A stretch of 64,000 bases of DNA from Streptomyces viridiviolaceus (lineage in GTDB: Bacteria > Actinomycetota > Actinomycetes > Streptomycetales > Streptomycetaceae), in assembly GCF_014650995.1 (NCBI RefSeq), contig NZ_BMWA01000014.1:1-64000 (forward strand). Direction: 5' to 3'. Within the stretch, counting starts at the first letter, position 1. Each line of letters begins with the position of its first letter. The notes under the pieces are model-generated. The model saw only the letters and a list, made by a program, of their open reading frames with translations. It was not told where the DNA came from and ran no database searches. Below, piece after piece: positions 7,227-14,889 of the stretch. The translations under genes and the position numbers were made by a program.

Positions 7227-7919
7227 TCAGGCAGTCAACGGGCCCTGCAGGATCCGCCGCCCAGCCTCCTTGTCGCCGTTCCAGACGAACGCCCCGCCAT
7301 CGAGGGGCACCCGGCCCCACAGCATCAGCAGCAACGCCGACGCGGGCGCGGCGAGTTCGGCCACTGGTGTGCCAGGGCCGTAGTCCCAGCTGGCGCCGGT
7401 GTCCGTGGCGGTCAAGCGCAGAGCTAGCTCAGGCGGCCGGGCGCGTCCACGGGCGATCTGGCGCGGCGCCATCGTGTCGAAGACCTCGGCCACCCCCTCG
7501 CCGGCGAGTTCCGCGTCGAGCGGTCGCGGGGTGCCCACCGCGAATTCGGCGTCCCAGCGGTGGACGAGCGCTTCCAGGCACCGGCGCCGCTGCCAGAAAC
7601 CGACGGTGTGCGGCGGGTGGAACGTCCATGCGGGAGTGGCCGGATCGGTGTCGAGTGCCTCGTACAGTTTCCGCGACGCGTCGTCGAACCACCGCAGCAG
7701 GGCGGCGCGCTCGCCTGGTGCGGCCGGAGGTTCGTAGTCACCGCGCCTGTCGGTGACTGCGGCGGCCGCCCAGAGGTTCGAGCCGCCCAAGTGACGTGCG
7801 AGATCCAGCAGGGTCCAGTCGCCGCAGTGCACGACGGGGGTGGTCAGGCAGCCGTCGAGACACTCCCGGAAGGCATCCAACTCGCTGCGCAGGTGGCGGA
7901 GAAGCGAAGAGGGTTCCAT
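7227..7919 (-). CDS. Maleylpyruvate isomerase-family, mycothiol-dependent-type enzyme
   Basis: The 230-residue protein has the DinB-like four-helix N-terminal domain of the maleylpyruvate isomerase family, with CGDWTLLDLARHLGGS supplying the first metal-site His, and CLEALVHRWDAEFAVG carrying further His/Asp ligands. A small C-terminal domain follows (WDYGPGTPVAELAAPASALLLMLWGR). Characterised relatives use mycothiol as cofactor for maleylpyruvate isomerisation or thiol transfer, but most Streptomyces copies have no assigned substrate. ATG at 7919 is used. The gene is divergent from the SGNH hydrolase. No ring-cleavage genes lie nearby, so a role in gentisate degradation is not supported. Confidence 0.8.
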   Translation of the reverse strand: MEPSSLLRHLRSELDAFRECLDGCLTTPVVHCGDWTLLDLARHLGGSNLWAAAAVTDRRGDYEPPAAPGERAALLRWFDDASRKLYEALDTDPATPAWTFHPPHTVGFWQRRRCLEALVHRWDAEFAVGTPRPLDAELAGEGVAEVFDTMAPRQIARGRARPPELALRLTATDTGASWDYGPGTPVAELAAPASALLLMLWGRVPLDGGAFVWNGDKEAGRRILQGPLTA

Positions 7920-8023
7920 GCGGCGAACCTAACCGATTGCTGCGAGCGGCCCACCGGACGTTCTGCCTGTGCCGCCGAGGCCCGCGTCGGCCTGCGCGCG
8001 GCCGAGGGCGGCTCGAACGGCCC

Positions 8024-8059
8024 TTGAGAAAGCATACGTCCGACTGTATGTTCTTCTTC
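8024..8059 (+). promoter_or_regulatory. Promoter with CATAC-N8-GTATG operator, leaderless SGNH gene
   Basis: TTGAGA (8024-8029) and TATGTT (8047-8052) are 17 bases apart, a good sigma-70 type promoter. The inverted repeat CATAC (8033-8037), eight bases, GTATG (8046-8050) sits between and over them. Transcription should start about seven bases after the -10 box, which puts it at the ATG at 8060. The same repeat with the same spacing lies at the start of the TetR gene at 9798. Confidence 0.65.
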
Positions 8060-8743
8060 ATGGAGCAACCCGTATTCACTGAGGCCACCGACCCGTTCTG
8101 CCTGAACCAGGCGGATGCCGTGGCGTTGCTGACCGGTGCCCCGTGGGGCAGGTATGCCGTTGTCGGAGACAGCCTTTCGGCGGGAACCGGAGATCCCACC
8201 CCGGGCTACCAGGACCAGGGCTGGTCGGACCGGGTTGCCGGTGTCCTGCGGTCGGTCCGGCCGGATCTGGAGTACCTCAATGTCTCCGAGACCGGGGCGA
8301 CGACCGCCCAGACGCTCGAGAACCAGGCCGCACGCATGGTCGAGTTCTCCCCGGACCTGCTCCACCTGCCCTGCGGGGCCAACGACATCGTGCGGCGCAG
8401 GCCGGACTTCGCTGAGATAGAGCGAACGCTTCGGCAGATGTACGACCTGGCGAAGGAGACCGGCGCCCTGCTGACCACTTTCACGCTCGGCAGGGCGTAC
8501 GTCGTCCCGGTCTTCCCTGACTGGCCGCAGCGGATCGCCGCGGTCAACGAGATCGTGCGCGGGCTGGCTTCCGAATACGGCGCCATCGTGGTGGACATGT
8601 GGGATCACCCGGTCAACGACCGCAGCGATCTGCTCAGTGAGGACCGCATCCACTTCTCGACGTCGGGTCAGGCCGTGATGGCGGCCGAGATGGTCAAGAA
8701 GCTGGCACTGAAGAGCAGAGAGGTCTCTGGTCGCGGCAAGTAG
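8060..8743 (+). CDS. SGNH/GDSL-family hydrolase, 227 aa
   Basis: The SGNH blocks are visible: VVGDSLSAG (nucleophile Ser, near residue 41), a Gly in VSETGATTA, GANDI (Asn of the oxyanion hole) and DRIHFSTSGQ (Asp/His of the triad). There is no signal peptide, so the esterase or lipase-like activity is cytosolic and the substrate is unknown. ATG at 8060 is preferred over ATG at 8048 because the latter lies inside the predicted -10 box. The promoter geometry implies a leaderless mRNA. A TetR operator overlaps the promoter, and the matching regulator is about 1 kb downstream on the other strand. Confidence 0.85.
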   Translation: MEQPVFTEATDPFCLNQADAVALLTGAPWGRYAVVGDSLSAGTGDPTPGYQDQGWSDRVAGVLRSVRPDLEYLNVSETGATTAQTLENQAARMVEFSPDLLHLPCGANDIVRRRPDFAEIERTLRQMYDLAKETGALLTTFTLGRAYVVPVFPDWPQRIAAVNEIVRGLASEYGAIVVDMWDHPVNDRSDLLSEDRIHFSTSGQAVMAAEMVKKLALKSREVSGRGK

Positions 8744-8794
8744 TCAGCAATCGGCCACCCGGCCATCAATGGCGGCGAAAGCTGCCGCTGTTCC

Positions 8795-9106
8795 GTGGAG
8801 GACGATGGCGACATCACGCCGGCGCTCAACACGGTGCCGAGCCGCGAGTTGGAGTCGGCCGGTGTCGCGTCAGGGGTGTTGTCCACCGCCCAGCAGGTTG
8901 GCGGAGCGCTGCGCGTTGCCGTCATCGGACCGGTCTTCTTCAGCTCCTTCCATCCCGCTGCGGTCGGCAGGGTTGCCGCCGCCGGCCACGCCTTCGCCGT
9001 CGCGGTCTTCGCTGTCGTCGTGGGCCTAGCCGTTCTTCTTTTGTCGAAGCGGCCGGCGACCAGGTCTGAGTGCGAGGATCACCGGCCATGGCCGGAGTGC
9101 GGCTGA
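8795..9106 (+). pseudogene. C-terminal remnant of DHA2-type (EmrB/QacA) efflux pump
   Basis: The stretch VPSRELESAGVASGVLSTAQ followed by QVGGALRVAVIG and two hydrophobic helices (ending VVVGLAVLLLSKRPA) is the characteristic end of 14-helix MFS drug exporters, in which the motif VGGALGVAVIG is highly conserved. Only about 85 residues remain of roughly 480, so transport function is lost. It lies upstream of a TetR gene, which is the usual partner of such pumps. The remnant explains why that TetR now has no obvious pump to control. Confidence 0.75.
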
Positions 9107-9125
9107 AGCGGACCCAAGTGTCCTG

Positions 9126-9170
9126 ACGTGAGGATGCGGTGCGGACCGAGGCCCGCCCGCATCCTCATGT
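9126..9170. terminator. Long-stem hairpin between remnant and TetR gene
   Basis: Arms of 14 bp with one mismatch (ACGTGAGGATGCGG at 9126-9139 against 9157-9170) enclose a 17-base loop. It lies between the plus-strand pump remnant and the 3' end of the minus-strand TetR gene, so it can stop transcripts from both sides. Confidence 0.7.
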
Positions 9171-9183
9171 CGGGGCCGGGCCA

Positions 9184-9798
9184 TTACGGGGCGGTCAGCA
9201 GACCCTCGACTATGCGGCGGACCTTGCCCACCGCACTGTCGTCCCCGAGCCGTAGAGCCGTGTTGGCGGCGCACAGCAGCGCATCGATCTGGAAGACCGC
9301 GAGTTCGACGTCCAGGTCCGCGATCTCACCGACCTCGATGGCGTGCCGCAGTTCGCCGGCGATGACGTCGAGCCACTCCTGCTGGTCGCGGAAGAGCGCG
9401 TCATGGACGGGCCCGGTCCTGCTGTCGAACTCCGCGAGGTTCGCGACTCGGAAGCAACCACCCGCGAACAGCGGCGTCGAGGCGTAGACGACCCACCCGT
9501 CGAGCAGCGCGCGCAGACGTGCGACACCGCGCGGCGCGGACCCGGCCGGCCGGACGACGTGGTCGACGAACATCTCGCGGGCGAAGTCGACGACCGCCAG
9601 CTGCAGCGCTTCCTTCGTCTTGAAGAGCGTCTGGATGCCCGCCTTGCTGTGCCCGGTGTCCGTGGCCAGACGGCCGAAACTGACACCTTCGAGGCCCTCG
9701 AGCGAGGCGATGTCGACCGCCCGTTCCAGCACGGCCTTCCGGGTCCGGGCGCCGCGCAGGAGGCGTTTGTCGGTGACATCTGCCATGGCACTACCCAT
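9184..9798 (-). CDS. TetR-family repressor, 204 aa
   Basis: The N-terminal helix-turn-helix is clear: RKAVLERAVDIASLEGLEGV leads to FGRLATDTGHSKAGIQTLFK. The C-terminal ligand domain includes GGCFRVANLAEFDSRTG and is of the TetR_C type often linked to efflux pumps. ATG at 9798 is chosen since a -10-like TACGAT (9811-9806) lies seven bases upstream, the same geometry as the leaderless SGNH gene; ATG at 9786 is the alternative. The operator CATAC-N8-GTAT overlaps this start, so autoregulation is expected. The second copy at 8033-8050 makes the SGNH hydrolase the likely surviving target. Confidence 0.85.
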   Translation of the reverse strand: MGSAMADVTDKRLLRGARTRKAVLERAVDIASLEGLEGVSFGRLATDTGHSKAGIQTLFKTKEALQLAVVDFAREMFVDHVVRPAGSAPRGVARLRALLDGWVVYASTPLFAGGCFRVANLAEFDSRTGPVHDALFRDQQEWLDVIAGELRHAIEVGEIADLDVELAVFQIDALLCAANTALRLGDDSAVGKVRRIVEGLLTAP

Positions 9799-9813
9799 AC
9801 GGCCGATCGTATC
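9796..9813. promoter_or_regulatory. TetR autoregulatory operator CATAC-N8-GTATC
   Basis: CATAC at 9796-9800 and GTATC at 9809-9813 are separated by eight bases (GGCCGATC). The copy at the SGNH promoter has the spacer GTCCGACT. Both share arm sequence, spacing and the inner G-CCGA bases, so one protein probably binds both. Confidence 0.65.
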
Positions 9814-9937
9814 CCAGGTCGCCGGGCCCGGTCGGTGAGCAGGTGCGGGACCGGAGCAATGAAGGCTGCCCAGGCCCCTCACCCGGCCTCGGAACCGGCG
9901 GCAGAGCGGCGTGCCGGCACCAGGGCCCCGACTCGGA

Positions 9938-10390
9938 TCACCGGGCGGAGACCTTGTGGACGGTGGTGTCGTCGGGGTCCAGCCGTCGCCCGTCCGCGGA
10001 CAGCACTTCCAGTGTGCGGAGGGGATGTCCCTGTCGGCGGTCGACCAACTGTGAGTGCGGTTCGCCGGGGGCGAAGAAGTTCTGTTCGCCCCACTGCCGC
10101 AGTGCCACGATGACGGGGAAGAGCGCCTTGCCCTTCGGAGTCAGTACGTACTCGCGGTAGGCGCTGCCGTCCGAGGCGGGGACGGATTCCAGGACTCCGC
10201 CGGCGACAAGGGTGCGCAGACGCGCGGTGAGGATGTTCTTCGCCACGCCGAGGCTGCGCTGGAACTCCCCGAAGCGCCGACTTCCGTCGAAGGCGTCCCG
10301 CACGATCAGCAGGGACCACCAATCGCCGATCGCGTCCACCGACCGGGCGACGGGACATTCACTGTCGTCGAAGCGCGTCCTGGTGACCAT
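9938..10390 (-). CDS. HxlR-family transcriptional regulator, 150 aa
   Basis: The signature CPVARSVDAIGDWWSLLIVRDA followed by RRFGEFQRSLGVAKNILTAR and a wing (YREYVLTPKGKALFPVI) is the standard HxlR/DUF24 winged helix; the first motif is given here as CPVARSVDAIGDWWSLL. Members act as dimers and often sense electrophiles through the N-terminal Cys, which is present at residue 12. ATG at 10390 follows GAGGAAC. The gene is divergent from an MFS exporter, with two copies of a TGGT-N11-ACCA palindrome between them, so it probably represses itself and the exporter. Confidence 0.88.
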   Translation of the reverse strand: MVTRTRFDDSECPVARSVDAIGDWWSLLIVRDAFDGSRRFGEFQRSLGVAKNILTARLRTLVAGGVLESVPASDGSAYREYVLTPKGKALFPVIVALRQWGEQNFFAPGEPHSQLVDRRQGHPLRTLEVLSADGRRLDPDDTTVHKVSAR

Positions 10391-10410
10391 GGCGTTCCTC
10401 ACTCTCACGT

Positions 10411-10467
10411 TGGTTGCAACATGCTACCAAGGAGGTTATCGTCGCCGATGGTAGCAACATGAAACCA
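10411..10467. promoter_or_regulatory. Two TGGT-N11-ACCA operators, HxlR/MFS gap
   Basis: Nineteen-base imperfect palindromes occur at 10411-10429 (TGGTTGCAACATGCTACCA) and 10449-10467 (TGGTAGCAACATGAAACCA), 38 bases apart. Both contain GCAACATG. The first is just upstream of the HxlR start codon and the second just upstream of the transporter. Confidence 0.75.
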
Positions 10468-10485
10468 GAATGCGGGGGAGTGCTG

Positions 10486-11745
10486 ATGACCGGCAACGGT
10501 GAGGCTGTGACACGACGGGCCGAGGTCCGAAGCGGGGACGGCCCCGCGTTCGTCCTGTCCCGTGGCGTCGTCATCCTGTTCGCCGTCGCCTGTGGGGCCG
10601 CGGTGGCCAACGTCTACTTCTCCCAGCCGCTCCTGGTGACCATGGGCCACGACCTCGCCATGAGCCCGGCACTCGTCGGCAGCGTGGTCACCCTCACGCA
10701 TGTCGGGTACGGGCTGGGACTCTTCTTCCTCGTGCCGCTGGGCGACGTGGCCGACCGCAGACGGCTCATCGTGGTCCAGTTGCTGCTCCTGGTGGTGGCC
10801 CTGACCGCAGTGGCAGCCGCCCGCACGGCGGCGATCCTGCTCGCGGGCATGGCCGTGACCGGGCTTCTCGCGGTCGTCACGCAGACGTTGGTGGCCTTCG
10901 CTGCATCGCTGGCCCCTCCCGCCGGGCGTGGACGGGTCGTCGGTCTGGTCACCAGCGGCGTGGTCATCGGAATTCTGCTCGCCCGCACCGCATCCGGTCT
11001 CATGGCCGACCTCGCCGGCTGGCGCTCCGTCTACCTCGCCTCGGCGTCGCTCACCGCTCTGCTCGCCCTGGTCCTGTACCGAGTGCTGCCGCGCCACAGT
11101 GGCGCTCCGCCGACAACCCTGCGCTACAGAGAGCTCCTGCGCTCCACGATCTCCCTGTTCGCGCGGGAACGGCTGCTGCGGCTGCGGGCCGTGTTCGGTC
11201 TGCTGATCTTCGCTGCCTTCAGCACCCTGTGGAGCAGCGTCGCGCTGCCGCTCAGCGAGGCCCCGTACTCCCTGTCCCACGGCGCGATCGGGGCGCTGGG
11301 GCTGATCGGTGTCGCCGGCGCTCTGGCCGCGACGGTGGCGGGCCGCCTGAACGACCGCGGACTCTCCCGGCGGACCACCGGCATCGCCCTGGCGCTGCTC
11401 GCCGTCTCGTGGCTGCCGTTGGCCTTCACCCGCAGCTCGCTCTGGGTCCTGTTCCTCGGGGTGATCCTTCTCGACCTCGCCGTGCAGGCGGTCCACGTAA
11501 CCAACCAGACCCTGATCTACGCGCTGCACCCGGACGCGGGCAGCCGGCTGATCGGCGGATACATGGTCTTCTACTCGATCGGCAGCGCCACCGGCGCCAT
11601 CGCCGCGACCTCCCTGTACGCGGTGGCCGGCTGGGGCGCCGTGTGCGCCCTGGGTGCCGCGTTCAGCTGCCTCGGGTTCGTGCTGTGGGCGTTCACACGA
11701 CACAACACCCCGGACCCCGCCACCAAGACCGTGGTGTCGTCATGA
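10486..11745 (+). CDS. MFS transporter (drug/metabolite exporter type), 419 aa
   Basis: Twelve hydrophobic segments are present. The loop between helices 2 and 3 carries the MFS motif as PLGDVADRRRLI, and helix 1 starts ANVYFSQPLLVTMGHDL, which is typical of the 12-helix exporter subfamily that sits next to HxlR or LysR regulators. ATG at 10486 follows GGGGGAG; the in-frame ATG at 10459 lies within an operator copy and is rejected. It is expected in the cytoplasmic membrane, exporting an unknown small molecule by proton antiport, and should be induced when the divergent HxlR protein lets go. The 3' end meets the converging TetR gene. Confidence 0.9.
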   Translation: MTGNGEAVTRRAEVRSGDGPAFVLSRGVVILFAVACGAAVANVYFSQPLLVTMGHDLAMSPALVGSVVTLTHVGYGLGLFFLVPLGDVADRRRLIVVQLLLLVVALTAVAAARTAAILLAGMAVTGLLAVVTQTLVAFAASLAPPAGRGRVVGLVTSGVVIGILLARTASGLMADLAGWRSVYLASASLTALLALVLYRVLPRHSGAPPTTLRYRELLRSTISLFARERLLRLRAVFGLLIFAAFSTLWSSVALPLSEAPYSLSHGAIGALGLIGVAGALAATVAGRLNDRGLSRRTTGIALALLAVSWLPLAFTRSSLWVLFLGVILLDLAVQAVHVTNQTLIYALHPDAGSRLIGGYMVFYSIGSATGAIAATSLYAVAGWGAVCALGAAFSCLGFVLWAFTRHNTPDPATKTVVSS

Positions 11746-11758
11746 CTTTCCCGCTCCG

Positions 11759-12349
11759 TCAAGGGGCTCGCGTTCCTTCCCCAGGGGCGGGCTGACGGAG
11801 CGCTGCCGCCACCAGTCCGTGGATCTCCCGGTCCGAGACCGTTCCGCCGGCCACCAGACGGTCGAAGACCAATCCGTCCACGCAGGTCAGCAGTGTGACT
11901 GTTCGGTCGTCGGCGTCCATCACGCCTTGCGCGGCCAGGAAGTCGCGTACCACTTGGCGTCCCGCGTTCTCGCGCGCCACGAGGATCTCCCGCAGTTCGG
12001 GGTGGTGCACACTCTCGAGGGCGCAGGCGTAGCGCGCGAGGGAGCGTCGCCGTCCCTCCCCCGTGAGCCGTAGCTCGATGAAGGCGGCGATCGCGGTGGT
12101 CAGTTCTTCGACGCTGTGCGGCACCGATGTCCGCTCCCCGATGGCCTGCAGCTCCGCCTGGTCGAGTGCGACCAGCCGCCTCACCAGTGCGGTGAGCAGT
12201 GCCTGACGGGTGCGGTAGTAGGCGGAGGTGGTGCCGGGCGGAAGGTTCGCTGCCCGGTCCACCGCGCGATGGGTCAGCCCTCGGATCCCCGTAGCGGCGA
12301 GCACGTCGATGGCCGCATCGGCGAGGAGGGTGCGTCGGTCGGTGGGCAT
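11759..12349 (-). CDS. TetR-family repressor, 196 aa
   Basis: The DNA-binding domain reads LLADAAIDVLAATGIRGLTH then RAVDRAANLPPGTTSAYYRT. The ligand domain contains the long helices ALVRRLVALDQAELQAIG and RSLARYACALESVHHPEL. ATG at 12349 is used. It is divergent from an FAD-dependent monooxygenase, with two TTCTACA-type palindromes in between, so it very probably represses the monooxygenase and itself and is released by that enzyme's substrate or a related aromatic. An inverted repeat (CGCTCCGTCA at 11752-11761 with 11793-11802) overlaps its 3' end and may serve as terminator for the converging MFS gene. Confidence 0.88.
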   Translation of the reverse strand: MPTDRRTLLADAAIDVLAATGIRGLTHRAVDRAANLPPGTTSAYYRTRQALLTALVRRLVALDQAELQAIGERTSVPHSVEELTTAIAAFIELRLTGEGRRRSLARYACALESVHHPELREILVARENAGRQVVRDFLAAQGVMDADDRTVTLLTCVDGLVFDRLVAGGTVSDREIHGLVAAALRQPAPGEGTRAP

Positions 12350-12356
12350 GCCCCTT

Positions 12357-12405
12357 TTCTACACCTGTAGAGACGCGGGGGTACACTCCTTCTACATCTG
12401 TAGAA
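12357..12405. promoter_or_regulatory. Two TTCTACA-N2-TGTAGAA operators
   Basis: TTCTACACCTGTAGAG is at 12357-12372 and the perfect palindrome TTCTACATCTGTAGAA at 12390-12405, with centres 33 bases (three helical turns) apart. They fill the gap between the divergent TetR and monooxygenase genes. Confidence 0.85.
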
Positions 12406-12434
12406 GGTCGGCGGGATGGACAAGGGGGCCCGGC

Positions 12435-13592
12435 ATGGGCGGCACTGCGGTGGTGATCGGTGGGGGTATCGGTGGGCTGGCCGCAGCGATCGGGCTGCGG
12501 TCGGTCGGCTGGGAAGTGACAGTCGTCGAACGCGCCCCGGTTCTCGGTGATGCGGGCGCGGGTATTTCCCTGCACGCCAACGGCATTCGGGCCCTGGACG
12601 TCCTCGGCGTCGGAGAAGCGGTGCGCGCGGCCGCGCGCCCCCAGTACACCGGGGGCACCCGGGTCCCCGGCGGCGGCTGGCTGGCCCGGATGGACGGGGC
12701 CGTGCTGGAGCGTGAGCTGGGGATGCCGATCGTCGGCATCCCCCGGGCCGCGCTGCACCGGCTGCTGCGTGCGGCGCTGCCGCCCGAGAGCCTGGTCGTC
12801 CGCGCCGAGGCGACCTCCGTCGACCGCTCCGACCCCAGCCGGGTGCGGGTGTCGACAGGGGACGGCGTCCTCGAGGCGGATCTGGTCGTGGCGGCCGACG
12901 GAGTGCGCAGTCGCCTGCGCGCCCAGCTGTTCCCACACCACCCCGGCCCCGTCTACAGCGGGTCGACCGTCCTGCGCGCCATCACCCGGCGCCCGGTCGA
13001 GCTGGACACGGATTTCGAACTGACCTGGGGCGGGGGAGCGGAGTTCGGGCACATAGCGTTCACCGACGGCCGGGCGGAGTGGCACGCGGTGCTCAACTCG
13101 CCGCCCGGCGTACGCCATACGGACGCCCTGGCCGAGATGCGCCACCGCTTCGGTGAGTGGCACGACCCGATCCCCACCCTGCTGGACGCGACCTGCCCCG
13201 ACGCCGTGCTGCACCATGACATCCACGAACTGGCCGCGCCCCTGCCCGCCTTCACCGCGGGCCGCGTCGTCCTGCTCGGTGACGCGGCGCACGCCATGAC
13301 CCCGAACCTCGGCCAGGGCGCCTGCCAGGCCCTGGAAGACGCAGCCGTACTGGCCGCCGCGCTCGCCACCGAGCCCACCCTCGAATCCGCACTGGCCCGT
13401 TACGACACCGAGCGCCGCCCCCGCAGCCAGTCCGTCGCACGCGCCGCCCGCCAGGCCGGCCGCATGGGCCAGCAGCTCAGGAACCCCCTGGCTGTCACTC
13501 TGCGCAACACCGCACTCCGGCTGGCTCCCTCCCGCGCGACCGTCCGCGCCATCCTGCGGCACGCCGACTGGACACCGCCGACCCTGCGTTGA
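12435..13592 (+). CDS. FAD-dependent aromatic-ring-type monooxygenase, 385 aa
   Basis: This is a class A flavoprotein monooxygenase. The N-terminal dinucleotide fold GGGIGGLAAAIGL begins at residue 8, the middle motif is VVAADGVRSRLR (DG motif), and the FAD ribityl-binding GDAAHAMTPNLGQG lies near residue 280. The family hydroxylates aromatic or polyketide-like substrates with NAD(P)H and oxygen. The length matches the salicylate-hydroxylase-like group. ATG at 12435 follows AAGGGGG. The divergent TetR gene and its paired operators imply substrate induction. No partner ring-cleavage or biosynthetic genes are adjacent, so detoxification of a xenobiotic or antibiotic is as likely as catabolism. 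Confidence 0.9.
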   Translation: MGGTAVVIGGGIGGLAAAIGLRSVGWEVTVVERAPVLGDAGAGISLHANGIRALDVLGVGEAVRAAARPQYTGGTRVPGGGWLARMDGAVLERELGMPIVGIPRAALHRLLRAALPPESLVVRAEATSVDRSDPSRVRVSTGDGVLEADLVVAADGVRSRLRAQLFPHHPGPVYSGSTVLRAITRRPVELDTDFELTWGGGAEFGHIAFTDGRAEWHAVLNSPPGVRHTDALAEMRHRFGEWHDPIPTLLDATCPDAVLHHDIHELAAPLPAFTAGRVVLLGDAAHAMTPNLGQGACQALEDAAVLAAALATEPTLESALARYDTERRPRSQSVARAARQAGRMGQQLRNPLAVTLRNTALRLAPSRATVRAILRHADWTPPTLR

Positions 13593-14037
13593 CGGCACCG
13601 GAGCCGCGCCTGGCGCCGCGAGCCCAGTCGTCCATCATCGCCGGCCCGGGTTGTCGGTGGGCAGGAACGTCTCGAAGAGGGACTCGTACTCATCACCCGA
13701 CTCGGTGACGATCACGTGGCCCGGTCCGGTGCTGGCCACTGCGTTCCGTAGCCGGGCGACGAGTCCGGGCACCGACACCCGGCGCAGTGACAGAGCCGTG
13801 GCGACGCGGGCCCGGTGCCCGGACCTTGACAGGGGCCGATGACACGGCCCCGGTTCCGGATCCGGTTCACCTGACGGGAGATCCTCGACCACCTCACGCA
13901 GCACATGCGCGCCCGCATCTTCTAGCCGTCCCCTCCAGAGCGGCGGCTCGCACACAGCGCGCCACGATTGCAGGTCGCCGCGAGCAGCGCCCAGGGTGTC
14001 CCTTCAGGTCCACGAACGTGGGACGGCCGGCCGCCCG
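13593..14037 (-). other. 445 bp without a secure gene; possible minus-strand remnant
   Basis: A minus-strand frame (stop near 13635) ends with ARLRNAVASTGPGHVIVTES and ETFLPTDNPGRR, which has protein-like composition and good codon bias over about 50 residues. Further upstream it becomes Arg/Pro-rich noise, with no start, ribosome binding site or known motif. I treat it as a probable 3' remnant of an unidentified gene. Confidence 0.3.
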
Positions 14038-14571
14038 TCAGAGCGGCCGGCCGGAGCCGGGCTTGAACCTCGTACCGAGGTCGTACTGCGCGATCCCGAA
14101 AGGTTGAAAAGCGGGATCGGCAAGGACGCGGTAGAGGAACTCGGAGGTGGACATGTCGTACCGGTGCCATGCGCCGCCATCGGACCGCGCAAGGACGGGG
14201 TGATCGCCCGGCCGCTCGGCGTCGATCAGCCAGCAGTACTCGTCGGCCCATTCGGTGGCGCCCCACTCGAGCAGCCCCTTGCCGCCCGGCGCGTAGATCG
14301 CACAGGGATCGACGGCGGAGACGTCTCCGAGTGTGCTGTCCTGGTCGACCGACAGGGAGACCCGCCACTGTGTCAGGAAGTCGAACGAGTCGCCCTCGTC
14401 GCGCGCGAGGAAGTAGACGGAATCACTGAAGACGCCGCCGCCGAACGCCTCGTAGAGCTCCTTGTAGTCCGCCGGCAGCGGCACCCCCAGCTCGCCCTCG
14501 ATCGCCGCCCAGTCGACGGAGAACCCGAGAGGCTCCCACCCGGTCAGTTCGATCACTCGTTGAACCCACAT
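14038..14571 (-). CDS. SMI1/KNR4 (SUKH) family protein, 177 aa
   Basis: The motif set is that of the SUKH superfamily: an N-terminal helix with WAAIEGELGVPLPADYKELY, then EAFGGGVFSDSVYFL and the central acidic/aromatic region WADEYCWLIDAERPGDHP. SUKH proteins are common immunity proteins against secreted nuclease or deaminase toxins and are also found alone in Streptomyces. No polymorphic toxin gene lies nearby. ATG at 14571 (MWVQRVIEL) is chosen because upstream codons are not protein-like. The gene is divergent from a 36-codon membrane peptide gene. A role in toxin immunity is an inference from the family only. Confidence 0.75.
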   Translation of the reverse strand: MWVQRVIELTGWEPLGFSVDWAAIEGELGVPLPADYKELYEAFGGGVFSDSVYFLARDEGDSFDFLTQWRVSLSVDQDSTLGDVSAVDPCAIYAPGGKGLLEWGATEWADEYCWLIDAERPGDHPVLARSDGGAWHRYDMSTSEFLYRVLADPAFQPFGIAQYDLGTRFKPGSGRPL

Positions 14572-14745
14572 GCAACGATCTTTCAGCATCGGTGTTCGTA
14601 CCGATGTCCCGGGCTCGTCGGTCGGCGAGGCGATCGGAGCCAGTGCCGGTCCCGCAGGATGCCCATGGGCCGCACGAGGCGAACACCCGGTGGACGGCCG
14701 TGCCCGAGTACGACAGGCCGCCGCGGCGTCTGTCATGCTGACGGC

Positions 14746-14856
14746 ATGATCGTTCCGTTCCTCGTCGGCCTCATGGTGCCGGCGGGTGTCGCCGTCGCGG
14801 GCATCTGGATCTGCCGCGAGTTCTGGAAGGCCTGTCGGGCCAGGCAGCGCCCCTGA
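14746..14856 (+). CDS. Possible single-span membrane peptide, 36 aa
   Basis: ATG at 14746 opens a 36-codon frame with one hydrophobic helix (VPFLVGLMVPAGVAVAGIW) followed by a basic tail ending RARQRP, the positive-inside arrangement of a small membrane protein. The sequence is compact and ends 33 bases before the isochorismatase stop codon. No strong ribosome binding site is seen. Confidence 0.4.
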   Translation: MIVPFLVGLMVPAGVAVAGIWICREFWKACRARQRP

Positions 14857-14889
14857 TCGCCCGCGCGGCGCGTCCGACGGGGAGCCCGC

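Noticed and set aside
13635..13955. Minus-strand 106-codon frame as a real gene
   Set aside because: Only the last 50 residues are protein-like, and no start, ribosome binding site or family match is visible. It is kept as a possible remnant.
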